Source: Bacteroidota bacterium
Lineage (GTDB): Bacteria; Bacteroidota; Bacteroidia; Bacteroidales; JAADJA01
Direction of reading: 5' to 3'
NCBI GenBank assembly: GCA_020444515.1
Contig: JAHLKX010000004.1
Coordinates: 248,001-312,000 of the forward strand
DNA: 64,000 nt
Part shown: positions 8,825-19,300 of the stretch, piece by piece
Layout of the letters: every line of letters begins with the position of its first letter
How positions within the stretch are numbered: the stretch's first letter is position 1
Translations under genes and position numbers: made by a program
The notes under the pieces: generated by a model
What the model was told of the DNA's origin: nothing
The model's database searches: none
What the model saw: only the letters and a program-made list of their open reading frames with translations

Positions 8825-10870
8825 TCAATTGATCTTTTTGAGAACCAACACCGCATATTCACCAAAAGGAGAAGACAGGTTGACGGTGTTACCGCCGGAA
8901 ATTGCATTGCCCGACTGCCATACACCCGTTTCCGTATCCAGCCAGTCGACCGAAAATTGGCCCTGGAAGGAAAAAAGGTTGAGGGTTCCTGTCGCCATCA
9001 ACTCCGGGAAATAGACCACCAGTTCTTCATCCGAGGCCAGGCAATAACCGGTAGAACTCAGTGCCGGCTGGGGGGTGAGTTTGAGCAGATTCAGCTCACT
9101 GGCCAGCTGACGGGCATAGCCCATATTGTTGCGGATCACATTGTAGGTGGACGCTCCGGTCCCGCCATGCAGTCGGCCGGGTTCATTGCTACCCCCACCC
9201 CAGTTGTCCATGTGGATCACCTGGATCCCGCCGGTAAAACTTTTCCACACCACATCATGGGGATGACCGAAATTGCTGAACTGCAAATAATAAAAATGAT
9301 CGGTATCACTGATGATCACCTTTTCACCTGTAGATATGGGCGCATCATCGGGGTCTACACAGTCGAAACCATCATCCGGACCGGGTGAGATCCAGTCGGC
9401 CGGACTGTCGAGCAGGGTTTGATTGCTGCCATTGCTGTATTGAAAAACCATCCCCACCGGTCTTTGCACACCATAGGTTTCCATTTCGTACTGATGGATG
9501 TAATCGATCATATCAAAATGCCATTGATCCGATTCATCACTGTGCGGAATTTCATTGCCGATCTCATACAGCACATTGGTGAGGTTGTAATAGTTGACGA
9601 TGTCGATCACCTCCCGTACATAAAGGCGCTGGGCCTCCACCACTTCGGGATGGATATTCGTATGCACCTCGAACTGGCCCGCTGCAATGCCATTGATATT
9701 ATTGCCTGCGTTAAAGGGATGGTACTGCCATGCCACCGGCGCATGTTCGGCACTGAATCCCTGAAACAACATGATGGATACATAGATCCCCTTTTCATCT
9801 GCCGCCTGTATCCGCTGCCGCAGCCGCTCAAAATAATCCTGGTTCAGTTGCGACAGGTCATACTGGGATCCGGATTTGGCATAGGGTAAAGGATTGATGG
9901 TCAGCGACGGGTCTTTGGCCCAGTCGGTTCCCTGTGGTGTTTCCCAGGCCCACATCCGCATAAAATTATGGCCCAGGCCCACCATCCAATCCAGGTATTC
10001 CGAAAAATAAAAGGGCGTGGGTCCGATGTCCTGCAAATTATCCCAGGTATGACTGCCCGTTAACCACACGGGTTGACCGCCACTGCAAAAGTACCGGCCA
10101 TTTTCAGAACAAACTTCGAGCAGACCCAGCATCCGCCTGCTTCCTGAACCGGCATTCAAAGCCCACCGGTCCTGTATATCCGACAGGTCCACCTGCCCGT
10201 CCATGTTATAGTCACTGTTGTTATAGCCGGTAGCACCCTGCTCAGCGAGCCAGGCATCATTTTTATCGCGGTTGTCCACCTGGTTACTGGCATCGCCATC
10301 GGCGGCTATCATGCCCCATACACCGGAGGTCAGCTGTTTTTGTGCACTTGTCCCTCCCACTGATTGACCGGGACCGGTTGTAAAGTCATAGCTGTAGAAA
10401 CCGGGTGATGTCACGGTCAGCGGAAAAGCAGCCGTAACCGACAGGTGGTTCCGGTGATGGATCTGCAGGTGCATCACGGGGTAAATTTCCGGCAGGGATG
10501 AAAAAACCAGGCTGCCACCGGTACCGATGATCGATCCGTTGGACAGCAACAGGCCCGCCCTGCGTGCCAACAGTGTAAAGCCTGCCGGGGAGATCTCCTG
10601 CGAAGGGATCAGCAGATCAACCAGCACCCAGTCGACGATATCATTCACCGGCCAGATCACCAGCGTCTCATCGCCATTGTAATTCCAGGGCTGGGTATCA
10701 TAGGGTTGCCCGACGGGCAAAAGTCCGTTCTCCGCAAGGTCGATGCGCATGTGATCATTGAAGTAAGGGCCCTCCAAAAAAACACGGGCATTCACCATCA
10801 CATCTTGTGCAAGGACGAAACGGGTTATAAGAAAGAAAAACAGTAAAAAAAATATCCTCAAATTCATCAT
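8825..10870 (-). CDS. secreted glycoside-hydrolase-like protein with dockerin-type EF-hands
   Basis: 681 aa with a Sec signal peptide (cleavage after VLAQ). Residues 25-180 form an N-terminal beta domain. Residues 191-202 (DGDASNQVDNRD) and 220-231 (DYNMDGQVDLSD) are paired calcium-binding loops as in dockerin-like modules. From about 250 a TIM-barrel with cellulase-type features follows: a WLTGSHTWDNLQ opening, FMRMWAWE near 305, and YEIGNE with Glu at about 440 as candidate acid/base. A C-terminal beta domain closes the protein. This order resembles secreted polysaccharide-acting enzymes of Bacteroidota (DUF4038/GH5-like), but substrate and even activity are unproven. No T9SS sorting domain is evident. 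Confidence 0.75.
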   Translation of the reverse strand: MMNLRIFFLLFFFLITRFVLAQDVMVNARVFLEGPYFNDHMRIDLAENGLLPVGQPYDTQPWNYNGDETLVIWPVNDIVDWVLVDLLIPSQEISPAGFTLLARRAGLLLSNGSIIGTGGSLVFSSLPEIYPVMHLQIHHRNHLSVTAAFPLTVTSPGFYSYDFTTGPGQSVGGTSAQKQLTSGVWGMIAADGDASNQVDNRDKNDAWLAEQGATGYNNSDYNMDGQVDLSDIQDRWALNAGSGSRRMLGLLEVCSENGRYFCSGGQPVWLTGSHTWDNLQDIGPTPFYFSEYLDWMVGLGHNFMRMWAWETPQGTDWAKDPSLTINPLPYAKSGSQYDLSQLNQDYFERLRQRIQAADEKGIYVSIMLFQGFSAEHAPVAWQYHPFNAGNNINGIAAGQFEVHTNIHPEVVEAQRLYVREVIDIVNYYNLTNVLYEIGNEIPHSDESDQWHFDMIDYIHQYEMETYGVQRPVGMVFQYSNGSNQTLLDSPADWISPGPDDGFDCVDPDDAPISTGEKVIISDTDHFYYLQFSNFGHPHDVVWKSFTGGIQVIHMDNWGGGSNEPGRLHGGTGASTYNVIRNNMGYARQLASELNLLKLTPQPALSSTGYCLASDEELVVYFPELMATGTLNLFSFQGQFSVDWLDTETGVWQSGNAISGGNTVNLSSPFGEYAVLVLKKIN

Positions 10871-11207
10871 GATCGCTTGCTTAACCTAACCGATATCAAA
10901 AAGCCGGTATCCTCTTCCTATCATTCATCAGCATGGGGGTTTCTAAGTCAGAGACTCCCTGTCCCGCAAAAAACGGGCCGCAAATCTATTTGAAAATGTT
11001 TAAAGGACGGATATACTGCATGTTAAGAAATCCTTATCTTTTGAAAGTCCGGACAGGAGCGGATCATAGCAGGCGCTTATGAAACCGGCCGACAGAAAAG
11101 AGGGTTCCACCCGGAGCATGACTCCTGCGGATCATTTTCTCAATTTTATAAAAAAATTGTAAATTTAACAAGAAGGCATCTTCGACAGGCACCCCAAAAA
11201 CCCCCGA
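10871..11207. other. 337-bp spacer
   Basis: Upstream region of the glycosidase-like gene and downstream region of the small lipoprotein gene at 11208. A CCCG-CAAAAAA-CGGG hairpin lies near 10963-10977. No gene, repeat or clear promoter is seen. Confidence 0.4.
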
Positions 11208-11663
11208 TCAGAAATTGCGGTAAATATATACATGCACCTCCTTGGTGGTGATGCCGAAGTCGCTGTACTTAAACGTGGCATACTCCGAATCGGCCGTAAC
11301 CGAGCCATTGCCCAGGTTGACCGCGTGCGCATCCACCCAGACCTCATCATCGGCATTCCTGAGGTTATAATAACAAACACTTGTACTTCGGGTTCCATTT
11401 TCCAGGGTGGGTCCGCTAAAATCAAAAGTGCCTTTGGCCGGCGCACCACATGGAACTTTATAGATCCACAGGTTGACCTGCTGATTGGGAATGGGCTCAT
11501 TGTCTTTGGTCAGTACATGAATCGTAGCTTTGATGCTGACACTGATCTCCGGTTTGACCGTATCATCGCACGGATCATCGTCTTCTTTCTCGGTACATGA
11601 TACACCGGTGAATATGAATACCAGTAAAAAGAGGGTCAAGGAATAAATGGAATGTTTTCTCAT
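11208..11663 (-). CDS. small hypothetical lipoprotein
   Basis: Start set at the ATG ending at 11663, because MRKHSIYSLTLFLLVFIF is followed by a good lipobox (GVSC); the longer frame to 11840 has no signal. The mature 128 aa begin with an acidic stretch (TEKEDDDPCDD) and continue as one beta-sandwich-like domain (ISVSIKATIHVL, NQQVNLWIYK, KEVHVYIYRNF). Function unknown; probably surface or periplasmic. Confidence 0.65.
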   Translation of the reverse strand: MRKHSIYSLTLFLLVFIFTGVSCTEKEDDDPCDDTVKPEISVSIKATIHVLTKDNEPIPNQQVNLWIYKVPCGAPAKGTFDFSGPTLENGTRSTSVCYYNLRNADDEVWVDAHAVNLGNGSVTADSEYATFKYSDFGITTKEVHVYIYRNF

Positions 11664-11826
11664 ATGGCCAGGATTTAAATTTGTCCAAAAATAGGATTTC
11701 TTTGCGGAAATACAAATTATTTGATCCAAAAGAGAAAGAAGGCTCCCGAAGTTGAACCGTCTGCTATCAACTGCATGGCCGATGTCTGCTGACCATTCAA
11801 ATATCGAACCGGCCCCTGGCAATGGA

Positions 11827-12471
11827 TTACCGGATAACACCGGCGGCCACTGCCCACCTGATCAGTTCCGCCACATTTTTCTTTTTCGACTTGGCCATGA
11901 TCCGGGCGCGGAAGGTCTCCACCGTACTCTGGGTGATGCCCAGCTTAAGGCTGATGGCCTGGTTGGTGAGTCCCTCACTGAGCAATTCCACCACCTGCAG
12001 CTCGCGGGGTGAGAAGATGCCCGGCCTGGCCGGGGGCACTTTCTTTTTCACGGGTTTTTTCACGGCTGCCAGCGTTTTGGGATCCATGTTTTGATCGAAC
12101 ACCCGCTCTCCCTGGTACACCTGTTTGATGGCCGCCTTCAGCGCTTTGATGGAGGTTTGTTTCAGCAGGTAACCCCGCACCCCCGCATAATTGGCCCTGC
12201 GCAGTGTGGCCAGATCATTGTACTCCGTGAACACCATCACCTTCACCGCCGGGTATTCCTTGCGGATGATGCGGGCACACCGGAACCCATCCATCCCGGG
12301 CAGGTCGGGATCCAGCATCACCACATCGGGCTGGGCGAGCCGGAGCTTTTGCAGCACCGCGGCACCGGTGTCTACCGCGGCCATCACCCGGATATCCAGG
12401 TCGCCGGAAAAGACAAACTTTATTCCCTCGCGGATAATGGGACGGCTATCGGCAAAAAGTAGTTTGATCAT
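11827..12471 (-). CDS. LuxR/NarL-type response regulator
   Basis: 214 aa from the ATG ending at 12471. The receiver domain (1-120) has the phospho-acceptor Asp54 in VVMLDPDLPGMDG, Thr82 and Lys104. The usual acidic pair near the start is reduced to one Asp (FADSR, Asp8). A basic linker (KKPVKKKVPP) leads to a LuxR-type HTH at about 152-212 (SPRELQVVELLSEGLTNQAI). It would bind DNA when phosphorylated, but no kinase gene is beside it. It is visibly GC-richer than its neighbours. A decayed copy of its 5' end sits near 16.0 kb. Confidence 0.9.
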   Translation of the reverse strand: MIKLLFADSRPIIREGIKFVFSGDLDIRVMAAVDTGAAVLQKLRLAQPDVVMLDPDLPGMDGFRCARIIRKEYPAVKVMVFTEYNDLATLRRANYAGVRGYLLKQTSIKALKAAIKQVYQGERVFDQNMDPKTLAAVKKPVKKKVPPARPGIFSPRELQVVELLSEGLTNQAISLKLGITQSTVETFRARIMAKSKKKNVAELIRWAVAAGVIR

Positions 12472-12636
12472 GATTTTAAGTTTTGGTTGTTGAAAAAGTG
12501 CAAAAATATTGAAAAAAAATCGTATTTGTAGCAAGTTCTTGCTACAAGGATCCAAAAATTAATGATTATGCTTGCAGTTTGGTTTTTAAGAAAGATTGTT
12601 TGCACGAGCAAAAGACCATAAACAAAATAAAAAATT

Positions 12637-12700
12637 ACTGTTATCCCATAATTTTTAGCGGGATATATTTAAGTTTGTATGGGATATAACGAGTTAGCAC
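12637..12700 (+). repeat. degenerate attC-like site, left end of cassette
   Basis: GTTAT-CCCATA (12640-12650) faces TATGGGATATAAC (12678-12690) as an imperfect inverted repeat. It is followed by GTTAGCAC at 12693, the exact complement of GTGCTAAC found after the TPM gene. The outer left box is weak. Confidence 0.4.
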
Positions 12701-12719
12701 ACATTTTAAAGAACAAGAC

Positions 12720-13211
12720 ATGAAAAATTCATTGACTTTCTTAATATTAATCTTCACTGTTCAAATCTCATTCGGACAGCTGGAGAAACCAAAAAACTTC
12801 AAATTCCCAGACTATGCAGGCTATGTTAATGATTTTGAAGGAATCTTCACCGACCAACAAATTGTAGAACTTGACAGTATTATTGCAAAACATGAAAAAG
12901 AGACTTCGAATGAAATTGCCGTTGTAACAATAGATAGTATTAGTCCATATTCATCACTTTTTGACTATTCACTTGACCTGGCCAATTCATGGGGAATTGG
13001 GAAAAAAGACAGAGACAATGGAGTTTTACTAATATTTGGTAAAACTATCAGACAAATTCAAATTCAGGTAGGCTATGGGCTTGAGGATAAATTAAAAGAT
13101 CCCGAAGCCAAAAAAATAATTGATGAATTTATAATACCGGAATTTAGGAAAGGTGAATTTTATGAAGGAATTAAGATTGGGGTGTTGAAAGTAATAAATG
13201 AAATAAAATAA
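12720..13211 (+). CDS. secreted TPM-domain protein
   Basis: 163 aa with a Sec signal peptide (MKNSLTFLILIFTVQISFGQ). Residues 30-155 match the TPM domain: YAGYVNDFEGIFTDQQI, an AVVTIDS strand, then DNGVLLIFGKTIRQIQIQVG and GLEDKLKDPEAKKIID. TPM proteins are linked to photosystem II repair in plants and to membrane or phosphatase roles in bacteria, with weak functional evidence. This copy lacks the C-terminal membrane helix and Gly-rich tail of many bacterial versions. The gene lies alone between attC-like sites, AT-rich between GC-rich neighbours, as expected of a captured cassette. Confidence 0.85.
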   Translation: MKNSLTFLILIFTVQISFGQLEKPKNFKFPDYAGYVNDFEGIFTDQQIVELDSIIAKHEKETSNEIAVVTIDSISPYSSLFDYSLDLANSWGIGKKDRDNGVLLIFGKTIRQIQIQVGYGLEDKLKDPEAKKIIDEFIIPEFRKGEFYEGIKIGVLKVINEIK

Positions 13212-13348
13212 AACGTGTGCTAACACAGGATAAATGCAATACCGGCAAACGTGGAATTAAATGAAATTATAAAACATCGTACCCAGCCAACAGAGAGACA
13301 GGTAACCAATCCGGTACTGCACTTATCCTGGGAACGTTATGCACAGGT
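13212..13348 (+). repeat. attC-like integron recombination site
   Basis: The left arm (13212-13246) reads AACGTGTGCTAAC, then CAGGATAAATGCAATACCGG. The right arm (13311-13348) is its near complement: CCGGTACTGCACTTATCCTG, then AACGTTATGCACAGG. The arms pair over about 33 bases with a few unpaired bases and enclose 64 nt. Total length (about 137 bp) and outer box arrangement (GTGCTAAC / GTTATGCAC) fit integron attC sites. No integrase gene is in the window. Confidence 0.62.
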
Positions 13349-13568
13349 TGTGAAAACGACAGTGCAAATGAAGCCCCCCTGCCCGCAGTCTTCAGACTCC
13401 GGGCACTGGTGTTCTGATCTCAGATCAGCATTATCGGATTCCTTCGAATATCCTTTTCCCTTATTTGCTGTTAACATACAGGCTTTCCCCGGGGATTAAA
13501 ATTACCTTACCTTCTGTCCGGGTAAATTTACTGGCAGCTAGTCAGACTTTATTGGATCAAGGTTATGT

Positions 13569-15776
13569 TTACCGGGTTTTGATTATTTTCTGCAAATAAG
13601 CCTGCCCGCCGATGCGGATGATCACATAATAGATGCCCGCTGACACCGTCCGGCCGGTTTCACTTTTTCCGTCCCAGGTCAACCGCACCACCCCGGCATC
13701 TACCGGTTCATCAGAACCGAGGGTACGCATGCAGGTAAACTGGCTGTTGAAGATCCACACCTGAACGGGGCTTTTTTCATTCACCGTGATGGCGAAGGTG
13801 GTTTGATCAAAAAAGGGATTGGGAACGATCGTGACGGGATCGTTATTCATCGTGGCCGGCTGGCTTGCCGAGATCAGGTCTTCATTCAATCCAATGGTGA
13901 TCGCATAATGTTTATAATAGGTGGTGATGGCCAGGGTATCATAAACGAATCCGGCCGGCAGGTCGCCGGTGGCCAGGTCCACCTTTACCAGCAGATCGAG
14001 GGAGGCACCCGGAGAAAGGGTAAGGGGCAGCGAAACAGTGGGTTCCAGAAACCAGGGGACCGTCCCCACCAAACCTTCGTTTTTGATGTCGGTGATCTCC
14101 ATATCGTAGCCGGTGGGATTGGTCAGCACCAGGGGCAGGCCCTCCGCACACTGGATCGCGGTCTGGAAGATGAGGCTGTCGGCAGAAAAGTCCGGATTTT
14201 TGTGCAGCCTGAAGGAAACGATCCTCGTCTGCCAGTTGACCGGGCCGCTTGTTTCCATGTATTCCTGGGTATACCAGAATGTGAGGTCATCGGTCGGGTC
14301 GACCGACAGGGTGCTGTAATCGCCCCACCTGCCATGATTGGTCTGGGAGGCACTGCCGGTTTTGATTTCGGTCTCGGGTATGGTGAGTTGTCCCGGCGGA
14401 TCATTGTATCGTCGGCCGGCGGCCCGGATGGAAGGATAGGTGGCATCGCCCGAAACGGAATAGCCCACGGCCAGGTTCCCATCCCGGTCCATGGCCACGG
14501 AGCCCATCCACCGCGACTCTTCATTGGGCACATAAGTGCTCTGCTGATCAATCAACCAGTCCGCCCCATCATTGCGGAGTGCATACCAGCGCACCGCTCC
14601 GTGCTCTGCCCCGTCGGTTTCGACCGTATGGTTGCACACCAGTGTCTGATGATCGTCATGGTACCGGTATTGCAGCCGGTACATCAGGAAATGCGACAGG
14701 GAGTGCAGCTTAATGGTGGAATTGGGCTGATGGATAAAGTCCTGATCCCAATTGTGCGAATCGAAGGGGGCGGTGGGCAGGATGGCCAGCTCTGTGAAAC
14801 TGCAGTTGCTCATATCGTCCCAATCGATGGAAAAGGACCACAACCACAGGCGGTCTTCGGGATATCCCCAGGTATCATCTTTTACACAAACGAAAATGTT
14901 GGGAGTCCCTTCCGGCGGGGGTGGTCCGTCCAGGTCGGATGGTAGGAAACTGCCCACATCGGCTGTGGTGGAATGATTGGGTGCGTCGAAATGGAAATAG
15001 ACCATGTCGGGATCAGGTTCACCGGCAAGCATCTGCTCCCTGTTCAGGGCCATGACACTGGCCCCTGTGAACGTACCGTATGAACCGTTGATCTCCCATT
15101 CATTGATGGAGAGGTAATAGGCATCGGGCCACAGTCCGAACTTCGGATAATCGGGCATGACATCAAACCAGATGTCATAACAATACCATTCACCCAGGGG
15201 ATCGGGGGTGGCCGATACGGCGACCATCTCATAATATTCAACATTGAGTTCATACACCATACACGATGCCAGCCAGCGATCGGCCAGGTGATCATAGAGT
15301 ACCACCGGATCGGTCCAGCCCATGTCCAGCCACGGACCCGGGAAATCATTCCACAGGGTTTTGCAGTCAGCCGGACCATAGAGCATATTCCCGGTTTTAT
15401 CCCAGATCGCAAACTGGCTTTTCACCATCTGGAAGTAGTGATCGGGACCCACGTCGCCTTCGGTATCGGGATTGGGGGAGCCGTCACTGGGCAAACCCTC
15501 AAAATCCTGATCCACCACGATGGGTGCATTTTCCCCCATCTTTTTTTGCAGGGCCGCTTGCGAAGGCAACTGTTGCGGCGGTTGATATATGGCCGGATTC
15601 AGTTTAATGAACCCTTCTTCGAACGGATGTTTTTCGATCAGCGGTGTTTTTTGGTTCAGGGGTGCGGATTTACCCAGGAACATTAATTTTCGATCATTTT
15701 TCGGGGTACAGGTTTGTGGTTGTGAAAAACCGAATCCTGCACATAAAAGCAGGATGGAAAGTATCATCATTTTCAT
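13569..15776 (-). CDS. large secreted protein with T9SS sorting domain
   Basis: 735 aa with a signal peptide (MKMMILSILLLCAGFGFSQ). Residues 90-520 contain repeated aromatic and Asp-rich beta segments (GDVGPDHYFQMV, DPVVLYDHLADRWLASCM, GRWGDYSTLSVDPTDD) that look like a beta-propeller of surface proteins. Residues 530-640 resemble an Ig-like module. The last ~85 residues are a type A T9SS domain (TIVPNPFFDQTTFAI ... GIYYVIIRIGG...KIIKTR). It should be exported across the outer membrane by T9SS and kept on the surface or released. No catalytic motif recognised. Confidence 0.8.
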   Translation of the reverse strand: MKMMILSILLLCAGFGFSQPQTCTPKNDRKLMFLGKSAPLNQKTPLIEKHPFEEGFIKLNPAIYQPPQQLPSQAALQKKMGENAPIVVDQDFEGLPSDGSPNPDTEGDVGPDHYFQMVKSQFAIWDKTGNMLYGPADCKTLWNDFPGPWLDMGWTDPVVLYDHLADRWLASCMVYELNVEYYEMVAVSATPDPLGEWYCYDIWFDVMPDYPKFGLWPDAYYLSINEWEINGSYGTFTGASVMALNREQMLAGEPDPDMVYFHFDAPNHSTTADVGSFLPSDLDGPPPPEGTPNIFVCVKDDTWGYPEDRLWLWSFSIDWDDMSNCSFTELAILPTAPFDSHNWDQDFIHQPNSTIKLHSLSHFLMYRLQYRYHDDHQTLVCNHTVETDGAEHGAVRWYALRNDGADWLIDQQSTYVPNEESRWMGSVAMDRDGNLAVGYSVSGDATYPSIRAAGRRYNDPPGQLTIPETEIKTGSASQTNHGRWGDYSTLSVDPTDDLTFWYTQEYMETSGPVNWQTRIVSFRLHKNPDFSADSLIFQTAIQCAEGLPLVLTNPTGYDMEITDIKNEGLVGTVPWFLEPTVSLPLTLSPGASLDLLVKVDLATGDLPAGFVYDTLAITTYYKHYAITIGLNEDLISASQPATMNNDPVTIVPNPFFDQTTFAITVNEKSPVQVWIFNSQFTCMRTLGSDEPVDAGVVRLTWDGKSETGRTVSAGIYYVIIRIGGQAYLQKIIKTR

Positions 15777-15904
15777 GGTTGGTTTTTTTGATGTTTAAAC
15801 TGGCTTATAAAAATAGTGAAAATGGGCAAAAGAAAAAAATGACTGGTTGAAAAAAGGCTTCAAATATACCCTTGAAAAAAGCATGTTGAAACCGGCAACC
15901 CGCA

Positions 15905-16045
15905 TCATGGGTCACCACAGCCATCACCCCGATATCCGGGTCGACAGAGATGACAAAAGTGAATCCTTCGCGAATGATGGGACGGCCATAGGCAAAAAGC
16001 AGTTTGATTATGATGGTAAGTTTAGGTTGATTCTGAATGGCAAAA
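15905..16045 (-). pseudogene. decayed 5' fragment of a response-regulator gene
   Basis: The minus strand reads IIKLLFAYGRPIIREG and PDIGVMAV, clearly the first ~35 codons of the receiver at 11827-12471 (MIKLLFADSRPIIREG, LDIRVMAA). Homology extends about 30 bp upstream of the start. The start codon has become ATA (16009-16011), Asp8 is Tyr, and similarity is lost beyond about codon 36. It is a non-functional duplicate. Confidence 0.78.
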
Positions 16046-16392
16046 ATATGATACACAAAGCGCTCGAAATGGCGAAAACCAGATCCTTTGAATGTGAAAT
16101 GAAAAATTCAGTGTCAAAAGATCCAATCATCCATGCAAAATGATCGCAATTTTGGGTGAAGGTAAAAAAGCCGGATTTCTCAATTTTTTCATGTGTCGAA
16201 AAATGGGAAGGTTTTAAAGCGGAACAATGTGGTGTTCTGGCAAATATTCTTATCTTTAACCTCTGGTAAATGGTGATGGTGTAACAAGGCATCAACTGGT
16301 AGAGTATCCTGCTCAAGAGCCCTGACATTTCATGCAAAAAATTACAATTTAATGAACGAAATCATCGACGCTTAAATTTAAAAATCAATAGG

Positions 16393-19300
16393 TTGAAAAT
16401 AATAACATGGCTCATCTTTTTATTCGTGTTGAATGGATTATTTTCAAATATTGAAGCTGATACATTAAACCCGGGGCCTCAACTGGTAAAAAACAATAAA
16501 GAGGAATCACGAATTTTATACGAAAAAGCCCTGTCATTTTACAATATGGCTGAATTTCTTTCAGCGGAAAAATCATTTTTACACTCAATTGCTGTAGCAG
16601 AAAAAACCGACGAAAGGGAAATCCTGGCTTACTCTTTTCATTATTTAGGCAACATAGAAAGCTGGAAGTCGAATTTCCCTCAATCCATCCTTTACCATAA
16701 AAAGGCCAGCATTTTGTTTGATGAACAAGAAAATCCGGAATATGTGGCGATTTCTAATAATAAGATTGCCATAGGATTTGAGAACCTTGGAAAATATGAT
16801 AGCACGCTTGTTTATTATAAACTGAATATTGCCAACAGAGAAGCTTTCAAAGAGGTTGGTACTTCCAGCAAAACCTTTGGGTTTATTAAAAAGAAAAATC
16901 CAAATGGAGATAACCTCAACCTTGAAATCATTTTCACCAGCTATCAGGGAATTAGTGCCTTGTATGCCAAATTGCAAAACTACCGGGAAGCCTACACCTA
17001 TTTGCGGGAAGGCATTGAGTATGCCGAAGAAACAGGGAGCAAACCGGCATTGGCCAAATTATACTTTACCGCCGGACAATTATTCCTGAATAACCATGTA
17101 AATAAAGACATTGCGCTTGAATACATGCAGAAGGCGCAGGGCCTTTTCATAGAATTAAATGATTGGCAATACCTGAACTGGGCAAGGCTCAGCGTTGGGG
17201 ACTGGTACCTGAAAACAGGAAATGATTCATTGGCATTGCGCATCTACAAAGAAGTGAGCCTGGAGCTCGATTCAGGCAATCATTCAGCACAATCCCAGAC
17301 CAATTACAGGATAGGAATAACCTACAAAAAAAGAAACAATTACGACTCTGCCCTGGTGTATCTGCAAAAAAGCATTGACGGAATGTGTTTGGTCTGCCCT
17401 GAAATCCAGGTTCACAAATCATTGATTGAAGCAGGCCAAATTTATCTCATGATTGAAGATGCTCCTCAGTCCTTTGAATATTTCAACAGGGCCCGAAGAA
17501 TTGCTGAAGAATCGCAATCAGGCATGGAAATGGTCATATCATCAGAAGCCCTGGCAAAGTATTATCTGAGTATACAGAAACAAGACAGTGCCATCTACTT
17601 TTTAAAGGATGCCTATGAGCTTGCCGGGGAATTGGGATTGATCAAACAAATAAAAACGACCGCTGAGTCACTCAGTGAAATCTATTATTCAGGCGGTGAA
17701 TTTCAAGCTTCTTCCGATTATTTAAGCATCGCGAATCAAATGAATGATAGTTTGGCCGCAATTGAAAAATACAACGAGGTCGCTAAACTTGAAATGAGGT
17801 TTGAAATCGAAAAAAGAGAAGAAGAGCGGAAGATGGAAGCCCGGCTGTTTGAAAGTGAAATCACCAAACAAAAGCTCATTCGCAATACATCAGTAGCAGG
17901 AGCGATTGTTGTTATCATCGTTGGGATAATGCTGTTGCGGGCCTACCGCAGAAAAAGGAACGACAATATACTATTGGCCCGGCAAAAAATAGAAATCCAG
18001 GAGATATCAGGAAAATTACAAGAATCCAGCAAACGCAAACTTGATTTTTTTACCAATATCTCGCATGAAATCCGCACCCCACTCACCCTTATTCAATCAC
18101 CACTGGAAAGCATCCTCAAAGCGGACGAAAGGAATCCTGAGACAGCAGGGCAGCTTCAAACGGCGCTTAAGAACACCAACAAATTAAAAGAACTGCTCAA
18201 CCAAATCCTCGATTTGCAAAAGCTGGACGAGCAGATGTTGGGACTGAATTTAACCCATTTCGAAATCATCGCTTTTTGCCGCGAAATTGTTACATCATTC
18301 AAGGGCTATTGCTACCAAAGCAACTGCATGTTTAATTTTGAGTCGAATGTGGGTGCAGCAAATATTCAATTTGACCAGGTGAGGCTGCAATCCATCATCA
18401 GCAACCTCTTATCAAATGCTTTTAAATATAATAAAGAAGGTGGTTTTGTTCACTTTAAGCTTTGGATAAATACAACCCAGCTCAGACTTAAAATTGAGGA
18501 TAACGGGATAGGCATTTCTGATGAGCATCTTACAAAACTTGGGGAGCGCTATTACCGGGTTGAAAAACCAAATGCTTCAATTGAAGGAACCGGCATCGGC
18601 CTGGCTTATGTGAAAGAACTGGTAGAATTGATGAAGGGGGATCTTGAAATTACGAGTACCGTAAATCAGGGAACAACAGTAACCATCATCCTGCCCCTGG
18701 AAAAAGCAGAGATCCTGGATGAAACACCTTATGCAACAGAAATAAAACCCAAAGAACAACTCTTTGATAACCTAGAAAAAAAACTATCTGATCATGCCGA
18801 TGGCCATCCCGCAATTTTAATCATCGAAGATAATTTTGAATTGCGAAAGTTTTTATGTGATTTGTTTTCCCCATCCTATCAGGTTTTTTCTGCCAAAGAC
18901 GGACTGGAAGGAAAGGAGATGGCTTTGAAGCACATCCCGGACTTGATCATCAGCGACATTATGATGCCCGGCATGAAAGGAAATGAGCTGTGTAAAATCC
19001 TGAAAAACGACATCAACACGAGCCACATCACCATTATTCTTTTTACTGCCAAAGGATCGCCCGAAAGCATTGTGGATGGTTACGACTGTGGTGCGGATGA
19101 TTATATCGTAAAGCCTTTCGATACGGATATTCTGGTAAAAAAAGTGAAAAACATGATTGCCACCGGCGAAAATGCCCGCAAACAATTCACCTTTACAGAC
19201 ATCGAACGAAGCACTACCAAATATTCGGAATTTGACAGGAAATTCCTGAAAGATTGTTTGTCCATCGTCAAAGACAATTTGGACAATAGCCAGTTCACCG

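Noticed and set aside
8957..9889. Plus-strand frames of 143 and 156 aa
   Set aside because: Shadows of the glycosidase-like gene on the minus strand.
13251..13499. 82-aa frame in the TPM downstream spacer
   Set aside because: Lies across the loop and right arm of the attC-like site and has no protein features.
13803..14945. 380-aa plus-strand frame
   Set aside because: Antisense shadow of the T9SS gene at 13569-15776, whose signal peptide, repeats and sorting domain are convincing.
16265..16340. tRNA-like text (CAACTGGTAGAGTATCC...CTCAAGAGCC)
   Set aside because: D-arm-like and anticodon-like pieces are present but there is no acceptor stem or TTCRA T-loop; it cannot fold as a tRNA.
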